From: Actinomycetota bacterium | GTDB lineage: Bacteria > Actinomycetota > Actinomycetes > Nanopelagicales > Nanopelagicaceae | Length of the DNA: 12,186 nt | Direction of reading: 5' to 3' | NCBI GenBank assembly: GCA_009702205.1 | Contig: WLIM01000016.1 | Coordinates: forward strand, 1-12,186 | Shown here: positions 5,902-12,186 of the stretch, in pieces | Numbering within the stretch: the stretch's first letter is position 1 | Layout: every line of letters starts with the position of its first letter | Notes under the pieces: generated by a model | Database searches by the model: none | What the model was told of the DNA's origin: nothing | What the model saw: the letters and a program-made list of their open reading frames with translations, nothing else | Translations under genes and position numbers: made by a program

Positions 5902-7314
5902 ATGTCAGACATCGACTCTTCCTATTTAAAAAATCTCTCTCTAATGCAACCTCAGCTTTATTGGCTAGATGCTGATCCGTTAGAGCCACTTCCTCACCCA
6001 TCGCTTATTGGTGAAACAACAACTGATTTGTGCATTGTTGGAGCGGGCTACACCGGACTTTGGACTGCGCTTCTAGCGAAAGAGGCGAATCCAGATCGCA
6101 ATGTAATTATTTTAGAACAACTTGAAACCGGCGCTGGAGCCTCTGGTCGCAATGGTGGATTCTGCAGCTCTTCGTTAACTCATGGATTTATGAATGGTTA
6201 CACGAGATTTAAAGATGAAATGGCGATCATTGAAAAACTGGGTCGCGAAAATCTAGCGGGTATTGAAGCAACTATTAAGAAATACAACATAGATTGTGAT
6301 TTCGAATTAACAGGTGAAATTAGAGTCGCAAATGAAGAGTGGCAGATAGCCGGATTGGTTGAAGAGGCTAATCTTCGAAACTCTTTTGGAGACAGTGTTG
6401 AGATATTAAGTAAAGAAGAGATGCAGGCAAGAGTTAATTCTCCAATTGCTGTTGGCGGTCTATGGGATCCAGATGGCACGGCTCTAATTGATCCAGCGCG
6501 ATTAGTGTGGGGGCTAGAACGAGCTTGTATCGCAAATGGCATTCAAATATATGAGAACACAAGTGCGCTCTGGCTTGAGCGAACAAGCAAGGGAATTATT
6601 GTTCATACGCCTTACGGAACTGTTTATGCCCAAAAGGTTGCCCTTGCCACAAATGTTTATCGCTCACTAGTAAAACGTGCAAAGAAATATGTCGTCCCAG
6701 TTTATGACTTTCAATTAGTTACCGAACCGCTGACGCCAGAACAAATGAAATCTATTGGCTGGGCTGCGCGTGAAGGTTTATCTGAGGCCGGAAACCAATT
6801 CCATTATTACCGTTTAACTAAAGATAATGAGATTTTATGGGGTGGATACGATGCAATTTATAACTTCCGCGGGAAAGTTCGACATGAGTATGAAACCAAT
6901 GCTGAAACTTATGCACATTTAGCTAAAGCATTTCTTGAAACTTTCCCTCAATTAAAGAACGTTAAATTTACATATGGCTGGGGTGGTGCGATTGATACTT
7001 GCTCACGCTTCTCCCAATTTTGGGGTAAGGCATATCGTGGACGAGTTGCATATGTAATGGGATATACCGGACTTGGTGTTGGTGCATCAAGATTTGGCGC
7101 ACAAGTTATGTTGGATCTTTTGGATGGTAAAGATAATGAACGAACCAGATTAAAGATGGTTCAGAAGAAGCCGCTTCCATTTCCGCCAGAACCATTTAAG
7201 TTTATTTTTATTCGGCTAACTCAGTGGTCTATAAATAGATCAGATCAGAATGAAGGAAAGCGAAATATTTGGCTTAGATTCCTAGATGCAATTGGCCTGG
7301 GTTTCGACTCGTAA
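5902..7314 (+). CDS. FAD-dependent amine oxidoreductase, DAO family (PuuB-like; putative polyamine oxidase)
   Basis: A 470-residue flavoenzyme of the glycine/D-amino-acid oxidase (DAO) superfamily, the group that includes gamma-glutamylputrescine oxidase PuuB. The Rossmann motif CIVGAGYTGLWTALL (44-58) contains GxGxxG at 47-52; the ribose-binding acid is Glu72 after strand VIIL; GASGRNGGF (79-87) is the second FAD-contacting loop. The C-terminal FAD region includes YGWGGAIDTCSRFSQFWG (358-375) and GYTGLGVGASR (387-397). A basic, proline-rich tail follows (about 420-470). ATG 5902 is chosen; an in-frame ATG at 5944 has no ribosome binding site. The polyamine importer, 4-aminobutanal dehydrogenase and GABA aminotransferase around it suggest it oxidises putrescine, a gamma-glutamyl derivative or another polyamine. 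No puuA or puuD is in the window, so the exact substrate is open. Confidence 0.8.
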   Translation: MSDIDSSYLKNLSLMQPQLYWLDADPLEPLPHPSLIGETTTDLCIVGAGYTGLWTALLAKEANPDRNVIILEQLETGAGASGRNGGFCSSSLTHGFMNGYTRFKDEMAIIEKLGRENLAGIEATIKKYNIDCDFELTGEIRVANEEWQIAGLVEEANLRNSFGDSVEILSKEEMQARVNSPIAVGGLWDPDGTALIDPARLVWGLERACIANGIQIYENTSALWLERTSKGIIVHTPYGTVYAQKVALATNVYRSLVKRAKKYVVPVYDFQLVTEPLTPEQMKSIGWAAREGLSEAGNQFHYYRLTKDNEILWGGYDAIYNFRGKVRHEYETNAETYAHLAKAFLETFPQLKNVKFTYGWGGAIDTCSRFSQFWGKAYRGRVAYVMGYTGLGVGASRFGAQVMLDLLDGKDNERTRLKMVQKKPLPFPPEPFKFIFIRLTQWSINRSDQNEGKRNIWLRFLDAIGLGFDS

Positions 7315-7315
7315 T

Positions 7316-8656
7316 TTAAAGTGAAGCAAAAGCTTCATCAATAATTCCAAGAGCTTGATTTAACAGGTGCTCTGGCATTACTAATGGTGGCAGCAATCGA
7401 ATTACATTCGCATAAGTTCCAGCACTTAGAATCAAAACGCCTTTTTGCTGGCAATATTTAATTACCGCACTCATTGCCTCATTATTTGGCTCAGTAGTTC
7501 CTGGCTTTACTAATTCAATAGCTTGCATAGCTCCGGTGCCGCGAACTTCACCAATTACAGGATATTTCTTCGCCATAGCAAGGAGTGCGTCAACCATGAT
7601 CTTCCCAATTAGATTGGCGCGATCAACCAATTTTTCTTCCTCAATAGTTGCTATAGCGCCAAGTGCAGCGGCGCAGGCAACAGGGTTTCCACCAAAAGTT
7701 CCACCTAACCCACTGGCATGAACAGCGTCCAACATTTCTGCACGACCAGTTACACCAGCAAGCGGGAAGCCACCAGCGATTCCTTTTGCAGTAGTAATTA
7801 AATCCGCATCTACGTTCTCGTGTTCTACTGCGAACATCTTTCCAGTGCGACCAAATCCAGTTTGAACTTCATCTGCTACAAAGACAATTCCATTTTCTTT
7901 TGCAAACTTGGCAAGGCCAGGAAGGAAGCCTTTAGGCGGAACAATAAATCCACCTTCACCTTGAATTGGCTCAATGACTATGGCAGCTACATTCTTGGCG
8001 CCAATTTCTTTCTCAATCTTATGTGTTACAACATCGAGAGTTTCAGTTGCACATGTCGCTGCGTCACCATTGAATCTAAATGGATAGGCCATTGGCATTC
8101 GGTAAATTTCACTTGCAAATGGTCCGAAACCCTCTTTGTATGGCATATTTTTTGCAGTCATTGCCATCGTTAAATTTGTGCGGCCGTGATATCCATGTTC
8201 AAAAACAACGACAGCTTGGCGCTTTGTGTAGGCGCGTGCAATTTTGATTGCGTTTTCTACAGCTTCTGCACCAGAGTTCAATAAGACTGACTTCTTCTTA
8301 TGTGTTCCCGGAGTCAATCTATTTAGCGCTTCGCAAACTTCAATGTAGCCAAGGTAAGGCGCAATCATGAAACATGTGTGAGTAAAAGCTTTAACTTGAT
8401 TAATTACATTTTCAACAACACGATCAGCGCTATTTCCAACATTTACTACTGCGATACCCGCACCCATATCGATGATTGAGTTGCCATCAACATCAACAAT
8501 TACGCCACCGCCGGCTCGCTCTACAACAACAGGAATTGCCATACCGAGTGATGCCGAGACTGCTTCATTTCGACGCTTGATAATTTCCTGGGATTTTGGA
8601 CCTGGAATAGATGTAACAAGGCGAAGTTCTTGCGGGATATTTGGACCGGTGCTCAT
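7316..8656 (-). CDS. gabT: 4-aminobutyrate (GABA) aminotransferase
   Basis: A class-III PLP aminotransferase that converts GABA plus 2-oxoglutarate to succinic semialdehyde plus glutamate in the cytoplasm. Counted from the ATG at 8656 (446 residues): SGAEA (129-133) binds the PLP phosphate, EPIQGEGG (229-236), ADEVQTGFGRTG (261-272) with the PLP-pairing Asp262, TTAKGIAGGFPLA (288-300) with Schiff-base Lys291, and GTFGGNPVACAAAL (319-332). The N-terminus PQELRLVTSIPGPKSQ fits actinobacterial GabT. A start at 8692 would add 12 residues; I prefer 8656 because actinobacterial relatives begin near this point and a TANNNT box lies 7 bp upstream, inside the longer reading frame. The stop is one base from the stop of the converging FAD gene. 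It would use the GABA made by the dehydrogenase at 210-1637. Confidence 0.9.
   Translation of the reverse strand: MSTGPNIPQELRLVTSIPGPKSQEIIKRRNEAVSASLGMAIPVVVERAGGGVIVDVDGNSIIDMGAGIAVVNVGNSADRVVENVINQVKAFTHTCFMIAPYLGYIEVCEALNRLTPGTHKKKSVLLNSGAEAVENAIKIARAYTKRQAVVVFEHGYHGRTNLTMAMTAKNMPYKEGFGPFASEIYRMPMAYPFRFNGDAATCATETLDVVTHKIEKEIGAKNVAAIVIEPIQGEGGFIVPPKGFLPGLAKFAKENGIVFVADEVQTGFGRTGKMFAVEHENVDADLITTAKGIAGGFPLAGVTGRAEMLDAVHASGLGGTFGGNPVACAAALGAIATIEEEKLVDRANLIGKIMVDALLAMAKKYPVIGEVRGTGAMQAIELVKPGTTEPNNEAMSAVIKYCQQKGVLILSAGTYANVIRLLPPLVMPEHLLNQALGIIDEAFASL
7322..7337. terminator. Weak hairpin at the convergent gene ends
   Basis: TGAAGCAAAAGCTTCA is a perfect 6-bp stem with a 4-nt loop inside the last codons of gabT, just past the end of the FAD gene. 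The two convergent genes are separated by one base, so any terminator must lie in coding sequence. On the minus strand the hairpin is followed by CTTTAAATTA, only a poor U-tract; on the plus strand no U-run follows. Stem G+C content is low, so this is at best a weak bidirectional terminator. Confidence 0.22.
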
Positions 8657-8663
8657 GGTCTTA

Positions 8664-8669
8664 AGTCTA
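8664..8669 (-). promoter_or_regulatory. Leaderless -10 box of gabT
   Basis: On the minus strand TAGACT reads from 8669 to 8664 and is followed by 7 nt and then the ATG at 8656. It fits TANNNT, and the spacing puts the transcription start at or beside the start codon. The same hexamer is proposed for the transporter promoter. No good -35 box was found. It supports the shorter gabT start over the ATG at 8692. Confidence 0.45.
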
Positions 8670-8699
8670 TCTGAGGTAAAAGTTTTCCCCATTCTTACT

Positions 8700-8705
8700 T
8701 AGAAT
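8700..8705 (+). promoter_or_regulatory. Leaderless -10 box of dxr
   Basis: TAGAAT fits TANNNT and is followed by exactly 6 nt and then the ATG at 8712, so the A of the start codon is the expected first transcribed base. The AGGGG at 8706-8710 is only one base from the ATG and could not serve as a normal ribosome binding site. Confidence 0.5.
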
Positions 8706-8711
8706 AGGGGA

Positions 8712-9860
8712 ATGTCTAGCCCGATCGATTTGGTAATCCTTGGCTCAACGGGATCTATCGGTGTGCAGGCTCTAGAAATAGTTGAAGCAAATCCTGACAA
8801 ATTCCGGGTTATCGGTCTAGCTGCTGGTTCTAAAAATCTAGAACTATTAGCCGAACAGGCAAAAAAGTTTTCAGTCCCAGTTGTTGGAACAACGGGCGAT
8901 AGAGCTAAATTAATTTCACAACTTGGAAAGACGCAAGTTATTGATGGTTCCGATGCCGCATCCCAAATTGCAGCCATGGCTTGTGATGTTGTTCTAAATG
9001 GAATATCTGGCTCTATTGGACTCGCTCCAACTCTTGCTGCTCTTGCAGTCGGAAATAAAGTCGCGCTAGCAAATAAAGAATCACTTGTAGCCGGCGGCGA
9101 TTTAGTAATGGCTTATGGCAGAGATCGAATAATTCCAGTTGACTCTGAACATTCTGCGCTCTACCAATGTTTCCTAAGTGGCAAGACGTCAGAAGTAAAG
9201 CAAGTCATCTTGACTGCAAGTGGTGGACCTTTTAGAGACCGTGTTGATCTTTCAGATGTAACAGTGACTGATGCGCTTAGCCATCCAACATGGTCAATGG
9301 GCCCAGTAGTAACAATAAATTCTGCAACTCTCATGAATAAAGGGTTGGAGATTATTGAAGCTCACTATCTCTTCGATATTCCATATTCAAAGATAAGCGC
9401 AGTAATTCATCCGCAATCTGTAGTTCATTCAATGGTTGAATTCGTAGACGGTTCGACCATCGCACAAGCAAGTCCACCAAATATGAAAGGGCCTATTGCT
9501 TATGCAATTGCGGGGACAAATCGAATCCCTAAAGCGACATTGCCAATTGATTGGAGCAAGACTCATTCCTGGGATTTCGCACCAATTGATAGCGCAAAAT
9601 TTCCAGCAGTAGATCTTGCGCGCAGATGCGGGGAACTTGGCGGCGGATTGCCAGCAATATTTAATGCCGCAAATGAAGTTGCGGTGGAGGCATTTTTAAA
9701 TGGCTTAATTTCATTTACTCAAATCGTAGATATTGTTGATGCCAGTGTTCAAAAGCTAGGTGGAAACTCACCGATTACAATTACATCTTTAGCTGATGTC
9801 AGTGCCATAGAGAAGGATGCACGTAGTATCGCCACTCAATTAGTTCAGGAGCGCAAGTGA
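8712..9860 (+). CDS. dxr: 1-deoxy-D-xylulose-5-phosphate reductoisomerase
   Basis: A 382-residue enzyme of the MEP isoprenoid pathway, converting DXP to 2-C-methyl-D-erythritol 4-phosphate with NADPH and a divalent metal. Seen in order: NADPH-binding GSTGSIG (11-17), LANKES (119-124), PVDSEH (142-147) with metal ligands Asp144 and Glu146, TASGGPF (168-174), HPTWSMG (191-197) in the flexible lid, NSATLMNKGLE (203-213) with metal ligand Glu213, HPQS (233-236), and the C-terminal domain PAIFNAANEVAVEAF (314-328). Length is as expected for the family. The start is the only one compatible with the N-terminal Rossmann strand, and it is probably translated from a leaderless mRNA. The next gene begins in its stop codon. 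The dxr-protease-ispG order matches Mycobacterium tuberculosis Rv2870c-Rv2868c. Confidence 0.97.
   Translation: MSSPIDLVILGSTGSIGVQALEIVEANPDKFRVIGLAAGSKNLELLAEQAKKFSVPVVGTTGDRAKLISQLGKTQVIDGSDAASQIAAMACDVVLNGISGSIGLAPTLAALAVGNKVALANKESLVAGGDLVMAYGRDRIIPVDSEHSALYQCFLSGKTSEVKQVILTASGGPFRDRVDLSDVTVTDALSHPTWSMGPVVTINSATLMNKGLEIIEAHYLFDIPYSKISAVIHPQSVVHSMVEFVDGSTIAQASPPNMKGPIAYAIAGTNRIPKATLPIDWSKTHSWDFAPIDSAKFPAVDLARRCGELGGGLPAIFNAANEVAVEAFLNGLISFTQIVDIVDASVQKLGGNSPITITSLADVSAIEKDARSIATQLVQERK
9847..9851 (+). promoter_or_regulatory. Shine-Dalgarno supporting the GTG start of the M50 protease
   Basis: AGGAG lies within the last codons of dxr, five bases before the GTG at 9857. It supports a GTG start that overlaps the dxr stop as GTGA. 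Confidence 0.65.
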
Positions 9861-11074
9861 ATTTTTCAGGTTTAAGTCTTCTCGGGGTCCTGGCATTTAT
9901 CGTTGCCCTTCTCTTTTCAGTAATGGTTCACGAGGCTGGCCACTATTTAACCGCTAAGAAATTCCAAATGCGGGTTACTGAATTCTTCCTAGGTTTTGGC
10001 AAGCGAATTTGGTCATTTAAACGTGGCGAAACTGAATTTGGGGTAAAGGCAATACCTGCCGGAGGTTACTGTCGAATTTCCGGAATGTCAGTTAATGAAG
10101 AACTTCCAGAAGCAGATAAGCATCGAGCATTTTATTTGGCATCAGTTCCCAAGCGCTTAGTAGTTCTAGGTGCTGGATCATTCCTTCACTTTGTACTCGG
10201 CTTCCTAATCTTGGTGATTCTTCTTGCTGGCGTAGGCGTTACAACAGTTACTAACACAATTGGTGAAGTAGTTCCATGTGTCTTAAATACCTCAACCGGT
10301 GTTTCAGATACCAAATGCACCGCAACTTCAACTCCATCACCTGCTAAAGCTGCTGGGTTAGCTGCTAATGATGAGATCATCGCGATCAATGGCAAGTCCT
10401 ATGAGAACTGGTTTGCCTACGCAACCAAGATTCGTGCATCTGCTAATGAGGCAATTAAAATTAGTGTTTTACGTAATGGTGAGAAAATCGAGATTCCAAT
10501 TACACCTGCTGCCAGAGAGTTAGACGGCAAAGAGATTGGGTATTTAGGAATTATGAATAAATTAGGAACCCATAAAGATGGTTCATTTAAAGCAATCGCT
10601 AACAGCGCAAAATTAACTAAAGATTTACTTGGTAATAGCGTTACTTCTCTATTCTCACTTCCTACAAAGATCCCAGCACTTGTTCGACAGACTTTTGGCA
10701 ATGAAAAGCGAGATGCCCAGGGATTGGTTGGGGTAGTTGGCGTAGCTCGCGTGAGTGCGCAAACTGCGAGTGATCCGAAGCTGCAATCTCGCGAAAAAAT
10801 TGCATCATTCTTAATTATCATCGCAAGTCTAAATATCTTCGTCGGAGTATTTAACTTACTGCCGTTACTCCCTCTAGATGGTGGGCATATGGCGGTTGCA
10901 ATAGTCGATGGCGCACGCAGATTAAACGCCCGTCGCCGAAAACTTTCGCCCCCTGCAGCAATAGATGTTGAAAAATTACTCCCACTTACCCTTGCAGTAT
11001 TCGCTCTTTTAGCAGTCCTTTCATTACTTCTTTTAGCCGCGGATATTTTCAATCCGATAAATCTCAATCAATAA
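9857..11074 (+). CDS. rseP: Site-2 intramembrane zinc metalloprotease (RseP/Rip1, M50 family)
   Basis: A 405-residue membrane protease that cleaves transmembrane substrates such as anti-sigma factors after a first site-1 cut; the actinobacterial counterpart is Rip1 (Rv2869c). The first membrane segment (about 8-31) carries the zinc motif HEAGH (25-29: His25, Glu26, His29). A second hydrophobic segment spans about 100-128. An extracytoplasmic part holds one PDZ domain (about 163-215; AGLAANDEIIAING). NLLPLLPLDGGH (333-344) provides the third zinc ligand Asp341, followed by a last membrane segment (about 374-397). The region before the PDZ contains Cys141 and Cys154, which could form a disulfide. 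GTG start overlaps the dxr stop (GTGA), so translation is coupled. Substrates cannot be told from the window. Confidence 0.93.
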   Translation: MNFSGLSLLGVLAFIVALLFSVMVHEAGHYLTAKKFQMRVTEFFLGFGKRIWSFKRGETEFGVKAIPAGGYCRISGMSVNEELPEADKHRAFYLASVPKRLVVLGAGSFLHFVLGFLILVILLAGVGVTTVTNTIGEVVPCVLNTSTGVSDTKCTATSTPSPAKAAGLAANDEIIAINGKSYENWFAYATKIRASANEAIKISVLRNGEKIEIPITPAARELDGKEIGYLGIMNKLGTHKDGSFKAIANSAKLTKDLLGNSVTSLFSLPTKIPALVRQTFGNEKRDAQGLVGVVGVARVSAQTASDPKLQSREKIASFLIIIASLNIFVGVFNLLPLLPLDGGHMAVAIVDGARRLNARRRKLSPPAAIDVEKLLPLTLAVFALLAVLSLLLLAADIFNPINLNQ

Positions 11075-11081
11075 TCTAGGA
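11072..11081 (+). promoter_or_regulatory. Start region of ispG: Shine-Dalgarno and a possible -10 box
   Basis: AGGA at 11078-11081 lies 7 nt before the ATG at 11089 and supports that start. Directly before it, TAATCT (11072-11077) fits TANNNT and is the same hexamer proposed before the aldehyde dehydrogenase gene. If active, it would give a leader of only about five bases. It overlaps the stop codon of the protease gene. Confidence 0.4.
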
Positions 11082-11088
11082 TGCAACC

Positions 11089-12186
11089 ATGGTAAATCTC
11101 GGAATGCCAGGCACGCCACCACCAACGCTGGCGCCTCGTCGCAAGAGTAAGCAATTAAAAGTAGGCAGCGTATTAGTTGGGGGAGATGCACCAGTTAGCG
11201 TGCAATCAATGTGCACGACTCTCACATCGGATGTAAATGCAACTTTGCAACAAATCGCTGAACTTACAGCTTCTGGTTGTCAGATAGTTCGAGTTGCAGT
11301 TCCAAGTCAAGATGATGCAGATGCACTAGCTCAAATTGCAAAGAAATCTCAGATCCCAGTGATTGCGGATATTCACTTCCAACCAAAATATATCTTTGCG
11401 GCTATTGATGCTGGTTGTGCTGCAGTTCGGGTTAATCCTGGAAACATTAAACAATTCGATGACAAAGTTAAAGAAGTCGCAAAGGCTGCAGGAGATGCTG
11501 GAATACCAATTCGAATTGGTGTAAATGCTGGCTCACTCGATCCAAGACTTCTTGCAAAATATGGCAAGGCAACTCCGGAAGCACTTGCTGAATCTGCGCT
11601 TTGGGAAGCATCACTCTTTGAAGAGCATGGTTTTAGCGATATAAAAATTTCTGTTAAGCACCATGATCCAGTAACAATGGTTCAGGCTTATCGTTTACTT
11701 GCTAGCAAATGCGATTACCCACTTCACCTTGGCGTTACGGAAGCCGGACCAATTTTCCAAGGAACAATTAAATCTGCAACTGCATTTGGAATTCTTCTAG
11801 CTGAAGGAATAGGCGACACAATTCGTGTTTCACTATCTGCGCCACCAGTTGAAGAAGTTAAAGTGGGAATTTCGATTCTAGAATCACTTAACCTTCGTCA
11901 ACGTAAACTTGAAATTGTTTCTTGCCCATCATGCGGTCGTGCCCAAGTTGATGTTTATACTTTGGCTGAAAAAGTTCAAGCCGGCTTACAAGGAATGACC
12001 GTGCCGCTACGGGTAGCGGTAATGGGTTGCGTAGTTAACGGTCCTGGTGAAGCTCGCGAAGCAGATCTTGGGGTTGCATCCGGAAATGGCAAAGGCCAGA
12101 TTTTCGTAAAGGGCCAAGTTATTAAAACAGTTCCAGAGAGCCAAATAGTTGAAACTCTCATCGAAGAGGCAATGCGTTTAGCCGAA
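11089..12186 (+). CDS. ispG: 4-hydroxy-3-methylbut-2-en-1-yl diphosphate synthase, 3' end outside window
   Basis: The frame stays open for 366 codons to the window edge and reads as IspG (GcpE), the [4Fe-4S] enzyme that turns ME-cPP into HMBPP in the MEP pathway using ferredoxin or flavodoxin electrons. Seen: VGGDAPVSVQSM (30-41) at the start of the TIM barrel, VIADIHFQ (91-98), AVRVNPGNI (112-120), VKHHDP (189-194), LGVTEAG (214-220), and the cluster ligands Cys279 and Cys282 (SCPSCGR) and Cys314 with Glu321 (MGCVVNGPGE). These correspond to the three Cys and one Glu ligands of the family. Only a short C-terminal tail should be missing. The ATG at 11089 has a Shine-Dalgarno; an upstream ATG at 11081 is out of frame and stops after four codons. 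It is 14 bases after the protease stop and probably shares its transcript. Confidence 0.95.
   Translation, partial: MVNLGMPGTPPPTLAPRRKSKQLKVGSVLVGGDAPVSVQSMCTTLTSDVNATLQQIAELTASGCQIVRVAVPSQDDADALAQIAKKSQIPVIADIHFQPKYIFAAIDAGCAAVRVNPGNIKQFDDKVKEVAKAAGDAGIPIRIGVNAGSLDPRLLAKYGKATPEALAESALWEASLFEEHGFSDIKISVKHHDPVTMVQAYRLLASKCDYPLHLGVTEAGPIFQGTIKSATAFGILLAEGIGDTIRVSLSAPPVEEVKVGISILESLNLRQRKLEIVSCPSCGRAQVDVYTLAEKVQAGLQGMTVPLRVAVMGCVVNGPGEAREADLGVASGNGKGQIFVKGQVIKTVPESQIVETLIEEAMRLAE

Noticed and set aside
8657..8692. Twelve-codon N-terminal extension of GabT starting at ATG 8692
   Set aside because: The extension is unlike family N-termini, has no ribosome binding site and contains the likely -10 box for the start at 8656.
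10417..11067. Open frame of 216 codons on the minus strand inside the M50 protease gene
   Set aside because: Its translation is low-complexity and matches no family, and the plus strand holds an intact protease with all zinc ligands.
11081..11095. Four-codon frame (ATG CAA CCA TGG TAA) just before and overlapping the ispG start
   Set aside because: Too short to be meaningful; the ATG at 11081 only happens to precede the real start, whose AGGA is well placed for 11089.
1..12186. Mobile elements, CRISPR arrays, tRNA genes or phage genes
   Set aside because: No terminal inverted repeats, transposase or integrase motifs, regularly spaced repeats or tRNA-like cloverleaf were found on either strand. 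Nearly all bases are accounted for by recognisable genes.

Overview
The window is an AT-leaning, densely packed stretch of an actinobacterial chromosome. The best fit is a streamlined freshwater actinobacterium of the acI / Nanopelagicales type (Planktophila- or Nanopelagicus-like). I infer this from four things: actinobacterial protein signatures (RlmN C-terminus, Rip1-type M50 protease, dxr-rip1-ispG gene order), very short gaps between genes, GTG starts, and TANNNT -10 boxes placed 6-7 nt before several start codons, as in leaderless actinobacterial mRNAs. I could not run a taxonomic search.

Layout. Bases 1-213 hold the 3' end of rlmN (23S rRNA/tRNA adenine-C2 methyltransferase). Bases 210-8656 hold a polyamine uptake and catabolism cassette: a PatD-like 4-aminobutanal dehydrogenase overlapping rlmN by four bases; a four-gene ABC importer (binding protein, ATPase, two permeases) with its own promoter; a 129-nt leader with alternative base-pairing potential; a PuuB-like FAD amine oxidoreductase; and, on the opposite strand and ending one base from it, a GabT-type 4-aminobutyrate aminotransferase. 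A 55-bp divergent promoter region separates gabT from dxr. Bases 8712-12186 hold the isoprenoid/membrane-protease cluster dxr - rseP(rip1) - ispG, with ispG running off the window.

How the genes fit together. PotDABC-type proteins import putrescine/spermidine. The FAD enzyme probably oxidises the amine (or a derivative) to an aldehyde, PatD oxidises 4-aminobutanal to 4-aminobutyrate (GABA), and GabT transaminates GABA with 2-oxoglutarate to succinic semialdehyde and glutamate. The last step to succinate (gabD), and any glutamyl-polyamine synthetase or hydrolase (puuA/puuD), are not in the window. So the first oxidation could be direct or could depend on genes elsewhere. The cassette lies between rlmN and dxr, genes that sit in the same broad neighbourhood in many Actinobacteria. 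That suggests a catabolic island embedded in a housekeeping region.

I see no tRNA, rRNA, CRISPR array, insertion sequence or phage gene, and no gene-free stretch longer than about 130 bases. The least explained piece of DNA is the leader at 5773-5901.
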